DNA of 64,000 nucleotides from an uncultured Candidatus Melainabacteria bacterium (GCA_934692625.1 CAKUUC010000001.1:1-64000); one strand, 5' to 3'; shown: positions 17,214-26,355, numbered from the stretch's first letter. Notes: generated by a model from the letters alone, not told the origin. Translations and numbers: made by a program.

Positions 17214-18362
17214 TTGAAAAAATTATTATCAGCATTATTTTCAATATTTGTAATAGGTGTGATTACGGTATTTGCGTACTTTAATCAACAATTTGTTATG
17301 ACTCAGGTAAACAAATTGAAGGGTATGTATTTTATAGAAAAAGGTGATCAAGCATATCAAGAGTCAGAATTAAATCAAGCAATACGTTATTATAGTAAAG
17401 GTTTATCCTTATTTCCTGGGCATTATGATGCTTGGTATAATTTGGGTAATTTGTATGTTGTATACGAAGATTATCAGTCTGCAATGTATGCTTATTCTCA
17501 AGCGTTTAAATATAATCCCAAAATGATGGTCGCAAGGATAAATTATGGACTTATCGCATCAGAAAAACTCGGTTCGTTTGATGAAGCGATAGAACAGTAT
17601 GACAATGTAATTAATACAAAAAGAAAACTTTTAACAATTCCTTATGTTTACGATAACAGAATGAGTTCGAAAGAAAACCATGCGATTGCGTATTATAATC
17701 GTGGTGTAACTTATAAGATGAAAGCGCTTTATACAACAGATAGAGTGTTAAAAAGAAAATATTACAGCAAAGCGATTGAATCTTATGAGCATGCCGTTAA
17801 AATTGATCCGAATAATTATGATGCTCAATTTAATTTAGGCTTAGCATACCATGCTTATGGTGATTATCGTAGAGCAGGGAAGTGTTATTGTAAATCAATA
17901 AATTTACAACCTATGAGTTATGATGCTCATTATAACTTGGCAGTTTTACTTAAAAGACTCGGGCATTATGATGATGCTTATGATGAAATAGATAAAGCAA
18001 TCACATTGATTACCGCACTAGATGAAAACTCTTCTGTCCAAGCTTACGTTGCAATTGTCATGAATGATATTACTCGTAATGTTTATCGTACAAAGGAACA
18101 GCGAGAAAAAATGCAAAAAGTTTTGAAGGACTCAAGAGTAAAAGTTAGCAACGAAAAACCGAAATCTTCATGGAAATTTGGCAAGAAGAAAAAAGATAAA
18201 GATAAAAATTCCCAAAAAGATGATGGCTCAAATATAATTGACGGAAGAGTAGTAAGAGAGCAAGACATGGATAAAACGATGATTGAAACTTTCGGAACAT
18301 GCCCGTCTATCAAATATTTTGATCCTACTCAAAAGGATTTTGAATATATCGAAGAATACTAA
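17214..18362 (+). CDS. Membrane-anchored TPR protein
   Basis: The protein has 382 residues and starts with TTG; no in-frame ATG fits before the hydrophobic N-terminus. Residues 3-23 form a signal anchor. Residues 38-270 hold about six TPR units (A-W-Y-N-L-G-N-L-Y, A-Y-Y-N-R-G-V-T-Y, A-Q-F-N-L-G-L-A-Y, A-H-Y-N-L-A-V-L-L). A long Lys/Asp-rich linker (about 300-345) and a short acidic tail follow. It probably anchors an assembly at the membrane. It is followed 66 bp later by the HNH-like gene on the same strand. Confidence 0.8.
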   Translation: MKKLLSALFSIFVIGVITVFAYFNQQFVMTQVNKLKGMYFIEKGDQAYQESELNQAIRYYSKGLSLFPGHYDAWYNLGNLYVVYEDYQSAMYAYSQAFKYNPKMMVARINYGLIASEKLGSFDEAIEQYDNVINTKRKLLTIPYVYDNRMSSKENHAIAYYNRGVTYKMKALYTTDRVLKRKYYSKAIESYEHAVKIDPNNYDAQFNLGLAYHAYGDYRRAGKCYCKSINLQPMSYDAHYNLAVLLKRLGHYDDAYDEIDKAITLITALDENSSVQAYVAIVMNDITRNVYRTKEQREKMQKVLKDSRVKVSNEKPKSSWKFGKKKKDKDKNSQKDDGSNIIDGRVVREQDMDKTMIETFGTCPSIKYFDPTQKDFEYIEEY

Positions 18363-18428
18363 TTTTCATTTTAATCTCATTACCCACTTTAATATTTTTG
18401 AAAAATAGTTTAAAATATTAATAGAGAA

Positions 18429-19763
18429 ATGAAGATTCAACCTATAACATTCAGAACCGTTACCCAAAACTCACAGTTTGAGCCTTCGAGTTCAACGGGG
18501 AGTAATATTCAATTCGCAAAAACCGTTACTAATCTGAATAATATTCCCGCATATCGACCTGTTTCGTTTGGCGGTATTCAAAATTCTTCAAAATTAAGAG
18601 CATTGTTTGCTTACAAATTGCCGTGCATGTATAGCGGAATAACTTTGATTGACCCGAAGCAATATAGCAGATGGCAGAAATCAAATTTATTTGCAAAACC
18701 AGTCGGTGCAGTTATGAAAACTTTGGAACCTTATGCCGATAGTTTTATTGATTTTGAGGGAAGATTATTTCAAATATTAAAAGAACGAGCAAATGTTGCT
18801 CCTGACAAACCGATAAAATTGATTTTAGATGAATTAAAACCGGTTTATTGCCGCAGGTTGCGTAAAAAACAAACTCCTGTATTTTATGAATTGAATGAGA
18901 TATTTAAAACATTACCTGATAAATATTATTTAAAATTCAAAGCCTTAATGATTGATACTCATAAAAAGTTAGACGAAAAACCAGTATATGTGCCGTTTTC
19001 GTCTTATGAATTTAAGTATAAATTGGCAAAGATAACAAACTTAATTGACAATGGTACAGATGTAAAAGCCAAAAAGGTTATGCGCAAAATGAACAAAGAG
19101 GCAAAACGTTTTGCCAATACAACCAGTGCAAGTACAATTGAACATCAAAAAGAGGTTTTGAAGTTTTTAAAAGTGATTTTGCGAAAATCAGTCCTAAAAA
19201 ATCATGAAGCGTTGAACGTTTTGATGGACGAATCCAAAGCAAGGCTTGATAAAAACGAAATAGTTGTATCTTTTTCAAGAAAGTCTTTTATGTATGACTT
19301 AGTAAAAATTATTGAAGATTTAAAAGATGACAAAATTCAGGCAAAAATTATAAATACGGCTCAAAAACTTCCGACTTCAAAAGAAAGTTTTTCAGCGTTT
19401 ATGATGAAATTGATGCCTGCTACACCTGACAAAATCGGTCATTCTCTTGTTTGGCCGTCCTTAGCGTCTGTTGAACATATTTTGCCAAGATCTTGTGGCG
19501 GTCCTGATTTGATGAAGAATTTTGGTGCGGCTTCGACCCGTGAAAATTCGGAAAGAAAAAATATTGATTTTCTGAGCCAAATTAAACGTCGTCCAAATAC
19601 TCCGTTATACTGTCAAAAACAGGTCGATAGACTCGTCGAACTTTATTGGCAAGGAGTTTTTTATAAAATCGGTTTGAGTCCTAGATATATTAGAGATTTT
19701 AGAGATACAATTTATGAACAGTCAAAACATCAAGTGTTATTGGACGTTCCCGCATTGCCTTGA
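18429..19763 (+). CDS. HNH-nuclease-like protein with lineage-type N-terminus
   Basis: The protein has 444 residues. Residues 1-50 are polar and carry the short motifs I-T-F-R-T and V-S-F-G-G; there is no signal peptide. Residues 62-72 read K-L-P-C-M-Y-S-G-I-T-L, like the first strand of many HNH nucleases. After a long helical insertion (about 80-340), residues 347-373 read S-V-E-H-I-L-P-R-S-x-G-G-P-D...N...N-S-E-R-K-N, the HNH beta-beta-alpha motif with E-H in place of D-H. No restriction methylase or immunity gene is adjacent. I infer a nuclease of unknown target. Confidence 0.6.
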   Translation: MKIQPITFRTVTQNSQFEPSSSTGSNIQFAKTVTNLNNIPAYRPVSFGGIQNSSKLRALFAYKLPCMYSGITLIDPKQYSRWQKSNLFAKPVGAVMKTLEPYADSFIDFEGRLFQILKERANVAPDKPIKLILDELKPVYCRRLRKKQTPVFYELNEIFKTLPDKYYLKFKALMIDTHKKLDEKPVYVPFSSYEFKYKLAKITNLIDNGTDVKAKKVMRKMNKEAKRFANTTSASTIEHQKEVLKFLKVILRKSVLKNHEALNVLMDESKARLDKNEIVVSFSRKSFMYDLVKIIEDLKDDKIQAKIINTAQKLPTSKESFSAFMMKLMPATPDKIGHSLVWPSLASVEHILPRSCGGPDLMKNFGAASTRENSERKNIDFLSQIKRRPNTPLYCQKQVDRLVELYWQGVFYKIGLSPRYIRDFRDTIYEQSKHQVLLDVPALP

Positions 19764-19766
19764 TTT

Positions 19767-20612
19767 TTAGCCTTTTACTGCACCTTCGTTTTCACCAGAG
19801 ATGAAATATTTTTGCATAGCAAGGAAGAAGATTAAAATCGGGATTGTTGAAATTATTGAACCGGCTGCGATAAATCTCCAGTTTGAAGAGAACATTCCTT
19901 GCAAATTGTTTACTCCGACAGGCAATGTGTACATTGATTCTTTTGTCAAAATAATACTTGGCCATAAGAATTCACCCCAAGAGCCGATAAATGTAAAGAT
20001 TGCAAGTACAGCAAGTGAAGGTTTTACCATTGGTAAAAGCACCTTCCAAAAAACTTGAAAAACATTGCATCCGTCAACGATTGCGGCTTCTTCCATTTCT
20101 CTCGGGATTGCCAAAAACGCTTGTCGCATAAGGAAAATTCCGAAGGCACTAACCGCAAACGGCATTATCAACCCGATAAAACCTGCGGTATTATTCACAC
20201 TATCAACCAAATGAAGTTTCAGTGTTATTAAATATACCGGTAGCATAATTGCCTGAAATGGTATCATAATTGTTGCCAAAATCGAGAAGAATGCTATCTT
20301 TTTGCCTTTAAATTCCATTCTTGCAAGCGGATACCCTGCAAGAGATGACAAAATTAAATTTAATAAAACAGTTCCACCGGCAACAATCATACTGTTTATA
20401 AAATATCTCATCAAATCCACTCTGTGCCAAACTCCTACATAGTTTGCAAAAGTGAAATCTTTAGGAATTATTGTTGGTGGGTATGCAAAAATGTTTTCAC
20501 TGTTTCCTTTTAGTGAGGTTGATAATAGCCAAATGAATGGAAATATAGATAGTAGTGACGTAAATATCAAGACTGAATGTATTGAGAATTTTTGCAATAT
20601 TTTTTTTATCAT
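19767..20612 (-). CDS. Carbohydrate ABC transporter permease (MalG/UgpE-like)
   Basis: The 281-residue protein has six spans. The inner-membrane permease EAA loop is E-E-A-A-I-V-D-G-C-N-V-F-Q-V-F-W-K-V-L-L-P near residue 195, where it docks the ATPase. The N-terminal span and P-F-I-W-L-L-S-T-S-L-K are typical of the MalG/UgpE side. Its start overlaps the stop codon of the MalF-like gene (ATGA). No binding protein or ATPase is adjacent, so the substrate is undetermined (sugar or glycerol-3-phosphate type). Confidence 0.9.
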   Translation of the reverse strand: MIKKILQKFSIHSVLIFTSLLSIFPFIWLLSTSLKGNSENIFAYPPTIIPKDFTFANYVGVWHRVDLMRYFINSMIVAGGTVLLNLILSSLAGYPLARMEFKGKKIAFFSILATIMIPFQAIMLPVYLITLKLHLVDSVNNTAGFIGLIMPFAVSAFGIFLMRQAFLAIPREMEEAAIVDGCNVFQVFWKVLLPMVKPSLAVLAIFTFIGSWGEFLWPSIILTKESMYTLPVGVNNLQGMFSSNWRFIAAGSIISTIPILIFFLAMQKYFISGENEGAVKG

Positions 20613-21481
20613 ATTTGATATTTATTCCTTTCAAAACAGCAAATATTAATTAGTGAAAATACCATAACAACAACCAAAAGAATTACCGCCATAGCAGAAG
20701 CGTAACCTAAATCAAGGTTTTCAAAGGCTTTTTCATAAATATAATAAACGATTGTTTTCGTTGAATTAAGAGGCCCGCCTTTAGTCATTACATAAATTTC
20801 TGCAAATATTTTCATTGCGGAAATTGCGCTTATTGTAGTGACAAGAGCAATTGTCGGCATAATATGTGGAACTGTTACTGTCAAATGTTTCCTTAAAAAT
20901 CCGGCTCCGTCGATGTCACAGGCTTCGTAAAGATCTTTTGGAACACTCATCAAGGCTGCTAGGTAAATCATCATATAATATCCGATACCTTTCCAAATCG
21001 TTAGTAAAATTACCGAATAAATCGCATATTTCGGGTCTGTCAGCCAACCTATCGCAGGTATGTGAAATACGCTCAGCAAATAATTCAAAACTCCTTGTTC
21101 TGCGTAGATCCACTTGAAAGCAATCGCTGCTACTACAATGGACACGATAACGGGAAGATAGATTAAAATTTTATATAAAGTAATTCCTCGGATTTTTTGA
21201 TTTATTAAAATCGCCAAAAACAGTGGAATTATTGCCAAAATCGGAACCGCGACAAGCAGATAAATAAAGGTGTTTAGCATAACCTTGTAAAATATCGGGT
21301 TTTTGAAAATTTGCCAATAATTTGCAAGTCCGACCCAATCCGCATTGTAGATGTTGTTTGAGTAATCTTGGAAACTCAATATTACCGTCTGAAAAAACGG
21401 AATAAAGAAGAAAACAAGCAAAATTATTCCTGCGGGAAGCAGGAATAAATATGGTGCAATTTTTCCATAATATTTGAACAT
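20609..21481 (-). CDS. Carbohydrate ABC transporter permease (MalF/UgpA-like)
   Basis: The 290-residue protein has six spans. It carries the EAA-type loop Y-E-A-C-D-I-D-G-A-G-F-L-R-K-H-L-T-V-T-V-P near residue 200, and W-V-G-L-A-N-Y near residue 47, as in UgpA-type permeases. It forms a heterodimer with the overlapping downstream permease. The UgpC-type ATPase at 10403-11401 is the only candidate engine in this window. A solute-binding protein would have to be elsewhere. Confidence 0.9.
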   Translation of the reverse strand: MFKYYGKIAPYLFLLPAGIILLVFFFIPFFQTVILSFQDYSNNIYNADWVGLANYWQIFKNPIFYKVMLNTFIYLLVAVPILAIIPLFLAILINQKIRGITLYKILIYLPVIVSIVVAAIAFKWIYAEQGVLNYLLSVFHIPAIGWLTDPKYAIYSVILLTIWKGIGYYMMIYLAALMSVPKDLYEACDIDGAGFLRKHLTVTVPHIMPTIALVTTISAISAMKIFAEIYVMTKGGPLNSTKTIVYYIYEKAFENLDLGYASAMAVILLVVVMVFSLINICCFERNKYQI

Positions 21482-21623
21482 AAACTGATTATGACACTAT
21501 ATTTGGTGCTGGTCAAGTTTGTTGCTCGCTTGGCTTAGATATACAACATGCCGTCTTTTAATAAAGAGTCCCTTTTAATTTCTCTGTTTTTAAGTTCTTA
21601 TTACTTAAAGAATAATTTTGCCA

Positions 21624-22109
21624 TTACTCCTTTGCCATCATTCCGGATTCTATTAGCGGGTCTTTCCCTCTTTCTTCTTCAAGTATCGCTCTTTGCAGAT
21701 TTCTGAAAGAGTAAATATAATCTTGTGCAATTTCGTCTGGAACTTCTTTTGAGGTGTTCAAAAGCTCCATTATTTTGGTGTTGCAATCGTACATTATTTG
21801 ACTTTTTTTGAGCACTGTAAATGCACTTTTTATTTTTTGAGCAATAACAGAATCCTGATATTTTGATAAAAACCAAGTAGCTCCTGAACTTAATTCCACT
21901 TGAAACGATCTATAATCATCATAAATCAAATTTATACCGATTTTGTCACCGTTTTTCATACTTCCGTTAATCAGTACAATATCATCTGGGTAGTCTGCCG
22001 TTAGCTTTTCAAATTCTTTTCCTATCTTGCTCCAGCGTTTTTTGTTCGCAACAAAGGTTGTATCAAGTCTTGCAGTAAAATTTACATTGTTGTTTGAAAT
22101 AGAATTCAT
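21624..22109 (-). CDS. Hypothetical protein with lineage-type N-terminus
   Basis: The 161-residue protein has no membrane span. The N-terminus is Asn/Ser-rich followed by V-N-F-T-A-R-L. Residues 40-90 suggest beta strands (D-I-V-L-I-N-G-S-M-K-N-G-D, I-G-I-N-L-I-Y-D-D). The C-terminal half is helical. It lies divergently beside the 708-residue unknown that shares the N-terminal motif style. No family recognised. Confidence 0.6.
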   Translation of the reverse strand: MNSISNNNVNFTARLDTTFVANKKRWSKIGKEFEKLTADYPDDIVLINGSMKNGDKIGINLIYDDYRSFQVELSSGATWFLSKYQDSVIAQKIKSAFTVLKKSQIMYDCNTKIMELLNTSKEVPDEIAQDYIYSFRNLQRAILEEERGKDPLIESGMMAKE

Positions 22110-22288
22110 ATATTAGTCCCATTTTTATAAAATTACATGTTTTTCTTAAAACCTCTCAATAAAATTTTTGTTCTCTTTTCGGAAAATATTGCGAAATGTA
22201 AAGGTGTTTTGGTAACATTTATTCACAAAGAGCAACTTTTTTTTAATTCATGTTTTTATAATAATGTAGGGAAAAAGGAAAGTATTAA

Positions 22289-24415
22289 ATGTCTAGTCAA
22301 ATCAATGGTCTAAATATTCCGGTATTAGAAAATAAAAAACAGGTTGCATTTAAGCAAAACCCTGTTCCGCCGCAAGAAAATCAACAACAAACCTCAATGC
22401 AAGGTCAAGGTACACCTGCTGAAAGACAACAACAAATTAATCAGGCTGTTGATAATTCATATCTTGCAAAAAGAGTAAACGCTTCTCACGAAAACAATCC
22501 TTTAGCAACCGCAGCACTTGGTGTAGGTTCTTGGTACGGCATATCTCAAGGCATGGAATATGTCAATAACAAATTGAGTTCTGGTGATTATGCTAAGACT
22601 ATTTACGGCAAATTGGGTAATGCAGGTGACAAATTCACCGAAAAAACTCTTGTCGGTAAATATTTCCAAAAAGCGGTTGACGGTTCTAAAAGTTTATTAG
22701 AAAGACTTTCTAAGAAAATCAGATTTGTTAATTCCTTAACTCATTTCTCAACAAGTCCTGAATGGAGTTTAGTAAAAGGGGCATCTAAAGGTCCGGAAAG
22801 TTTCCTATTAACAGACATTGAAAGTGTTATGGAAACCTTTATGAGTCCTATTGCGGGTGAACATAAATTTCATATCTTTAGTTTTGGGTTCGGACCTAAA
22901 GAAAAATCCTTCCAAAAACTTGAGCAGTACGGAATGTCTCAAAAGGATATCAATGCGTTTAAAGATAGTGTAAAAACATTATCTGATGAGGAACAAATTT
23001 TGGCTCTTCAACGTAAAGAAATTGAGATGTTAGGTGCTGATAAAAATACATTAAATGCGATAAAATCCGAAAAAGACTTGTCAAAATTGACAGATATGGC
23101 AAAAGAACTCAAGTCTAAAAAGTTTGGCTTTAAAAGCTTTGCCGAATTTGAAGCTTTGAAAGGTAGTTTCATTGATAATCCTGACAAGGTATTAAATATG
23201 ATGGAAACGGCTTCAAAAGATTCAAAATTAAAAGGTGTTTCAATTTGGCGTGATGAAACTACAACAGTAGGCAAGGGTAAATCACATGCGGTGGGCAGAT
23301 TTGTTTCCTTCTCTGAAATGAGAAACAAATTATATGTAGTAAAAGGTAAAATAAACAAATCAACACTCGGTCGAGCACTTCCGAAAGGTTTAGCATGGCT
23401 GTTTGAAGGCGGTACTAACAGATTTGGCGGTGGTAAACTCGGTGTTATTATGCAGGCAACAATCTTGGCTGATATTTTGTATAACACAATTACAGCACCA
23501 AAAGGTGAACATATCAAAACCTTTGCAGAGCGAGTAGTAAATGACTTTACATACTTTGTCGGAATGGCTGTCGGTATTTTGGGTATGCACAAATTAGCAG
23601 GTGCAGGTAAATATATCGGCTTGAATAATCAAGCAGATTTGAAAGCGTATAGAGAAGGTTTGAAAGCCTTTAACGAAAAAGTAAAAGCAGGCTTGCTAAA
23701 TAATAAAAAGGCATATAAATTTGCTGAAAAACGACTTGATGTATTGTTAGGCAAGAAAAATATCAAAGGCTTCTTTAACAAGACAATGTTCAAGTTGGGT
23801 AAATTTATCAATATGGGTAATGAACGCAAATTGGCTTATGTTTCAACCAGCAAACATAATTTGAACTGGTTGAGAAAAATGGCTAACGGAAACATTCTTG
23901 GTGTTCCGATGAGATTTGCAATCCCAATGATGATGGTTACTCCGTTCTTGGTAAAATTGACAACTACAACCGCACATAAAATCTTTGGTCGTCCTACTCA
24001 TTCCGTACTTGATGAAGACGAAGAAAAACCTGAAGAAAAACAAGAGCAGGCAAATCAGGTAAACGGACAAAATCAACAGGTTTTCAAAGGCGGTCAAAAT
24101 CCGAATGTAAACCAAGCGCAACAAGTTGCACAACAACCAAAAAGTCCGCAAGATTATCAAAGTGATACAAATTTAATCAAAATGGCTGCAAATGGTAAAA
24201 AGCCGGTAACAAGAACTTATGTTCCATCTCCTGAATGTGGAATTCCGGGTGCTGAAAAGAACAAAAAACAAGTAGCACCGGCAAGGTCTTATATTCCAAA
24301 TCCGCAAGGGGTAGTTGTTCAAGGTCCTGATATGACGGCCGCTAATCAAGCATTGGCAGATGCCGCTTTAGCAGAAAAACAAATTCATGAAACCTTGGCA
24401 TCTTTGAACCAATAA
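22289..24415 (+). CDS. Large hypothetical protein with hydrophobic segments and Gln/Pro-rich ends
   Basis: The 708-residue protein has no cleavable signal peptide. Residues 1-65 are Gln/Pro-rich with Q-V-A-F-K-Q-N at about residue 19. Residues 66-580 are mainly helical and basic. Hydrophobic stretches lie near residues 390-405 (G-V-I-M-Q-A-T-I-L-A-D-I-L), 420-445 (F-V-G-M-A-V-G-I-L-G-M-H) and 548-563 (A-I-P-M-M-M-V-T-P-F-L-V). The last 120 residues are disordered, with Gln, Asn and Pro and the repeated R-T/S-Y-V/I-P-S/N-P motif. GGAAAG precedes the ATG. Function unknown. Confidence 0.7.
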   Translation: MSSQINGLNIPVLENKKQVAFKQNPVPPQENQQQTSMQGQGTPAERQQQINQAVDNSYLAKRVNASHENNPLATAALGVGSWYGISQGMEYVNNKLSSGDYAKTIYGKLGNAGDKFTEKTLVGKYFQKAVDGSKSLLERLSKKIRFVNSLTHFSTSPEWSLVKGASKGPESFLLTDIESVMETFMSPIAGEHKFHIFSFGFGPKEKSFQKLEQYGMSQKDINAFKDSVKTLSDEEQILALQRKEIEMLGADKNTLNAIKSEKDLSKLTDMAKELKSKKFGFKSFAEFEALKGSFIDNPDKVLNMMETASKDSKLKGVSIWRDETTTVGKGKSHAVGRFVSFSEMRNKLYVVKGKINKSTLGRALPKGLAWLFEGGTNRFGGGKLGVIMQATILADILYNTITAPKGEHIKTFAERVVNDFTYFVGMAVGILGMHKLAGAGKYIGLNNQADLKAYREGLKAFNEKVKAGLLNNKKAYKFAEKRLDVLLGKKNIKGFFNKTMFKLGKFINMGNERKLAYVSTSKHNLNWLRKMANGNILGVPMRFAIPMMMVTPFLVKLTTTTAHKIFGRPTHSVLDEDEEKPEEKQEQANQVNGQNQQVFKGGQNPNVNQAQQVAQQPKSPQDYQSDTNLIKMAANGKKPVTRTYVPSPECGIPGAEKNKKQVAPARSYIPNPQGVVVQGPDMTAANQALADAALAEKQIHETLASLNQ

Positions 24416-24442
24416 GGTAATTGCAAACTTATAAAAAGTATG

Positions 24443-24636
24443 TTAAGCTTCAATTAAGTCCGTATGGGTGTTAATTTTGTTCCTACATTTATATAAATAG
24501 GGAGAGTTAACTCCATGGCATTGAAGTATACTCGCCGATATCTTGTCGCCAGCGGGAAACGGATTAGTCAGGGTGCTCACCCACCTGCGAGTTCAGCAGG
24601 TAACAAAATCCACCTATATCGGGCTTTTTATTTTTT
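24443..24636 (+). ncRNA. ssrS: Probable 6S RNA
   Basis: The region has the three-part 6S architecture. The closing helix pairs CCG (24460), GGTG (24467-24470) and ATTTTGTT (24474-24481) with CGG (24620), CACC (24611-24614) and AACAAAAT (24602-24609). The central bubble has an AT-rich 5' strand (24482-24499) and, on the 3' strand, a 6-bp hairpin ACCTGC/GCAGGT (24583-24588/24596-24601). The upper stem starts GGGAGAG (24500-24506) with CTCACCC (24576-24582). A T-tract follows at 24624. The 5' end is inferred from a TATAAA at 24430. 6S RNA binds the housekeeping RNA polymerase holoenzyme. Confidence 0.6.
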
Positions 24637-24640
24637 GAGA

Positions 24641-24669
24641 TTGCCTAAGCTTGACAAATATGCTACAAT
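24641..24669 (+). promoter_or_regulatory. Promoter of the CpaE-like gene
   Basis: TTGCCT (24641-24646), a 17-bp spacer and an extended -10, TGC-TACAAT (24664-24669). It lies between the 6S terminator and the gene. Confidence 0.55.
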
Positions 24670-24690
24670 ACAGAGTATAGGCAGGTGTTT

Positions 24691-25869
24691 ATGCAAAAAT
24701 TTTCAGCAATGATACTATCAGATGAATTTTCAACAACAGAAGTTTTAAAGCTATTTGTCGGAGAATTTGACAATATTGATTTGCTTGAGGCTTCAAGTAG
24801 TTATTCTGAAATCGTTGAAGTTTTGGCAAATTGCCCGAATAAAACTGTCTTTATTGTTGATTTATCAACAAACAAACAAAGTAAACTTGATTTGATGCAG
24901 AAAATTTCTTCACAATGTCAAAATTGTAAGATATTGGCACTCGCAGATAATCCTTCAGTTGATTTGATTATACAGATTATGCGAACCGGAGCAAGAGAAT
25001 TTGTTCCTATTCCAATAATTAAAAATGAATTTTTCGAAGCATTGAACAAGACGATTTCTCAATTTGAACAAACTCATGTTACAAATAAATGTAAAATAAT
25101 TTCAGTGTTTTCAAATAAAGGCGGCATTGGTAAAACCTCTCTAGCGACAAATTTAGCATTGGAATTGTCTAAAATTACAAAGGAAAATGTTGCACTTATT
25201 GATATGAATTTTCAAATGGGTGATATAACGACATTTTTAGATTTGAAGCCATCGTTTAATATTTCATATATGCTCGAAAATATTGACAAAGTTAACGAAA
25301 CTTTTTTGTTGAGCACTTTGGAACGCTACAAAAATACAAATTTGTATATTCTTGCAGATCCTCCGTATTTCAAACAGGCTGATAATATTCAGCCTAAACA
25401 GATTTCAAAATTGTTTAGTATTTTGAAAGAAACTTTTTCTTATATTATTGTTGATGCGGAATCTAGTTTTAGCGGTAAAAGTATTGCAACTCTGGACAAT
25501 TCTGATATGATTTTGCTTGTTACGATTGCTAATCTTCCGGCACTGCGCAATACGCAAAGATGTCTTGAATTGTTCGAAAAATTAGGTTATGACAAAGATA
25601 AAACTCAAATTGTCGTAAATCGTTATATGGAAAATGACGAGATTAAAGAGCCTGATATTGAAAATGTTTTGTCAAAAAATATTTATTGGAAAATTCCAAA
25701 CAATTATTTTGCAATAATGTCAGCAATAAACAAAGGTGTTCCTGTTAGTATTATGAATGGAGCAACCAATGTTGCGCAAAGTTACAAGGGACTTGCTCAA
25801 AATATTTCTGACAATTTGTACAAGCAAAATATGATTGAGAAATTTGAAAATATATTGAATAATAAATAA
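24691..25869 (+). CDS. CpaE/TadZ-like ParA-family ATPase
   Basis: The 392-residue protein has a receiver-like, atypical N-terminal domain (1-120, with V-F-I-V-D-L and T-G-A-R-E-F-V-P-I-P). A MinD/ParA ATPase domain follows, with the deviant Walker A K-G-G-I-G-K-T-S at residues 143-150, V-A-L-I-D-M-N-F-Q-M-G-D-I and Y-I-I-V-D-A-E. This pairing defines CpaE/TadZ, which positions type IVc or Tad pilus machinery at the pole. No tad cluster is adjacent. The ATG at 24691 is preferred over GTG at 24685. The next gene follows after 9 bp. Confidence 0.85.
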   Translation: MQKFSAMILSDEFSTTEVLKLFVGEFDNIDLLEASSSYSEIVEVLANCPNKTVFIVDLSTNKQSKLDLMQKISSQCQNCKILALADNPSVDLIIQIMRTGAREFVPIPIIKNEFFEALNKTISQFEQTHVTNKCKIISVFSNKGGIGKTSLATNLALELSKITKENVALIDMNFQMGDITTFLDLKPSFNISYMLENIDKVNETFLLSTLERYKNTNLYILADPPYFKQADNIQPKQISKLFSILKETFSYIIVDAESSFSGKSIATLDNSDMILLVTIANLPALRNTQRCLELFEKLGYDKDKTQIVVNRYMENDEIKEPDIENVLSKNIYWKIPNNYFAIMSAINKGVPVSIMNGATNVAQSYKGLAQNISDNLYKQNMIEKFENILNNK

Positions 25870-25878
25870 GGGGTAAAA

Positions 25879-26298
25879 ATGGGACTTGCGGAGAGATTTA
25901 AGAATAAACTTGAAAATAAAAATATTTTTGAAAAAGATATAATTGAACAAAAATTAGAAGAAAATGACATCAAATTTATTTCAAAACCTGAAATGATTGA
26001 TTTGAAAAATTCGTCTATTCAAGCTCCGATTGTTGTGAATACAGACTCCAAGTATTCTGAAGAGTCAGAAAATAGGGTAGCAAGTCCGGAAAAATTATTC
26101 TTAGAAAATTTAGAAACAGAATTGATAAATAAAATCAGAAAAACTCCATATTGGGAAGATTTTTCACCCGAACGCAAAACCGGCATGATTGAGAATTATT
26201 TTGATAATAAATTAAAAAGAAGTAATGGACTTAGATTTTCTCAGTTAAAAAAAGATAATTTTATAGAAACAGTTTTGATTTTATCAAATAACAGATAG
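25879..26298 (+). CDS. Hypothetical protein cotranscribed with the CpaE-like ATPase
   Basis: The 139-residue charged protein starts M-G-L-A-E-R-F-K-N-K-L with AGGGGT before its ATG, 9 bp after the CpaE-like gene. Residues 75-135 form a helical module (L-E-T-E-L-I-N-K-I-R-K-T-P-Y-W-E-D-F-S-P-E-R...M-I-E-N-Y-F). The first 70 residues are a coiled-coil-like helix and a linker. It may be an adaptor for the ATPase. The name is open. Confidence 0.7.
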   Translation: MGLAERFKNKLENKNIFEKDIIEQKLEENDIKFISKPEMIDLKNSSIQAPIVVNTDSKYSEESENRVASPEKLFLENLETELINKIRKTPYWEDFSPERKTGMIENYFDNKLKRSNGLRFSQLKKDNFIETVLILSNNR

Positions 26299-26300
26299 CA

Positions 26301-26331
26301 AAAAACGGAAGTCATAAACTTCCGTTTTTGT
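26301..26331. terminator. Bidirectional terminator
   Basis: A perfect 12-bp stem AAAAACGGAAGT/ACTTCCGTTTTT (26301-26312/26318-26329) has a 5-base loop. T-runs lie on both strands, serving the convergent genes. Confidence 0.9.
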
Positions 26332-26355
26332 TGTTCGTCTTAGTTTGTTGTATTG

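Noticed and set aside
23008..23592. Long minus-strand frame (194 codons) inside the 708-residue gene
   Set aside because: Shadow frame in an AT-rich gene; no ribosome site and no recognisable protein features.
24500..24636. Riboswitch or SRP RNA for the structured region before the CpaE-like gene
   Set aside because: The SRP GGAAGGAAGCA loop is absent. No TPP, cobalamin, SAM or c-di-GMP core was found. The downstream gene has its own promoter, and the long closing helix fits 6S RNA better.
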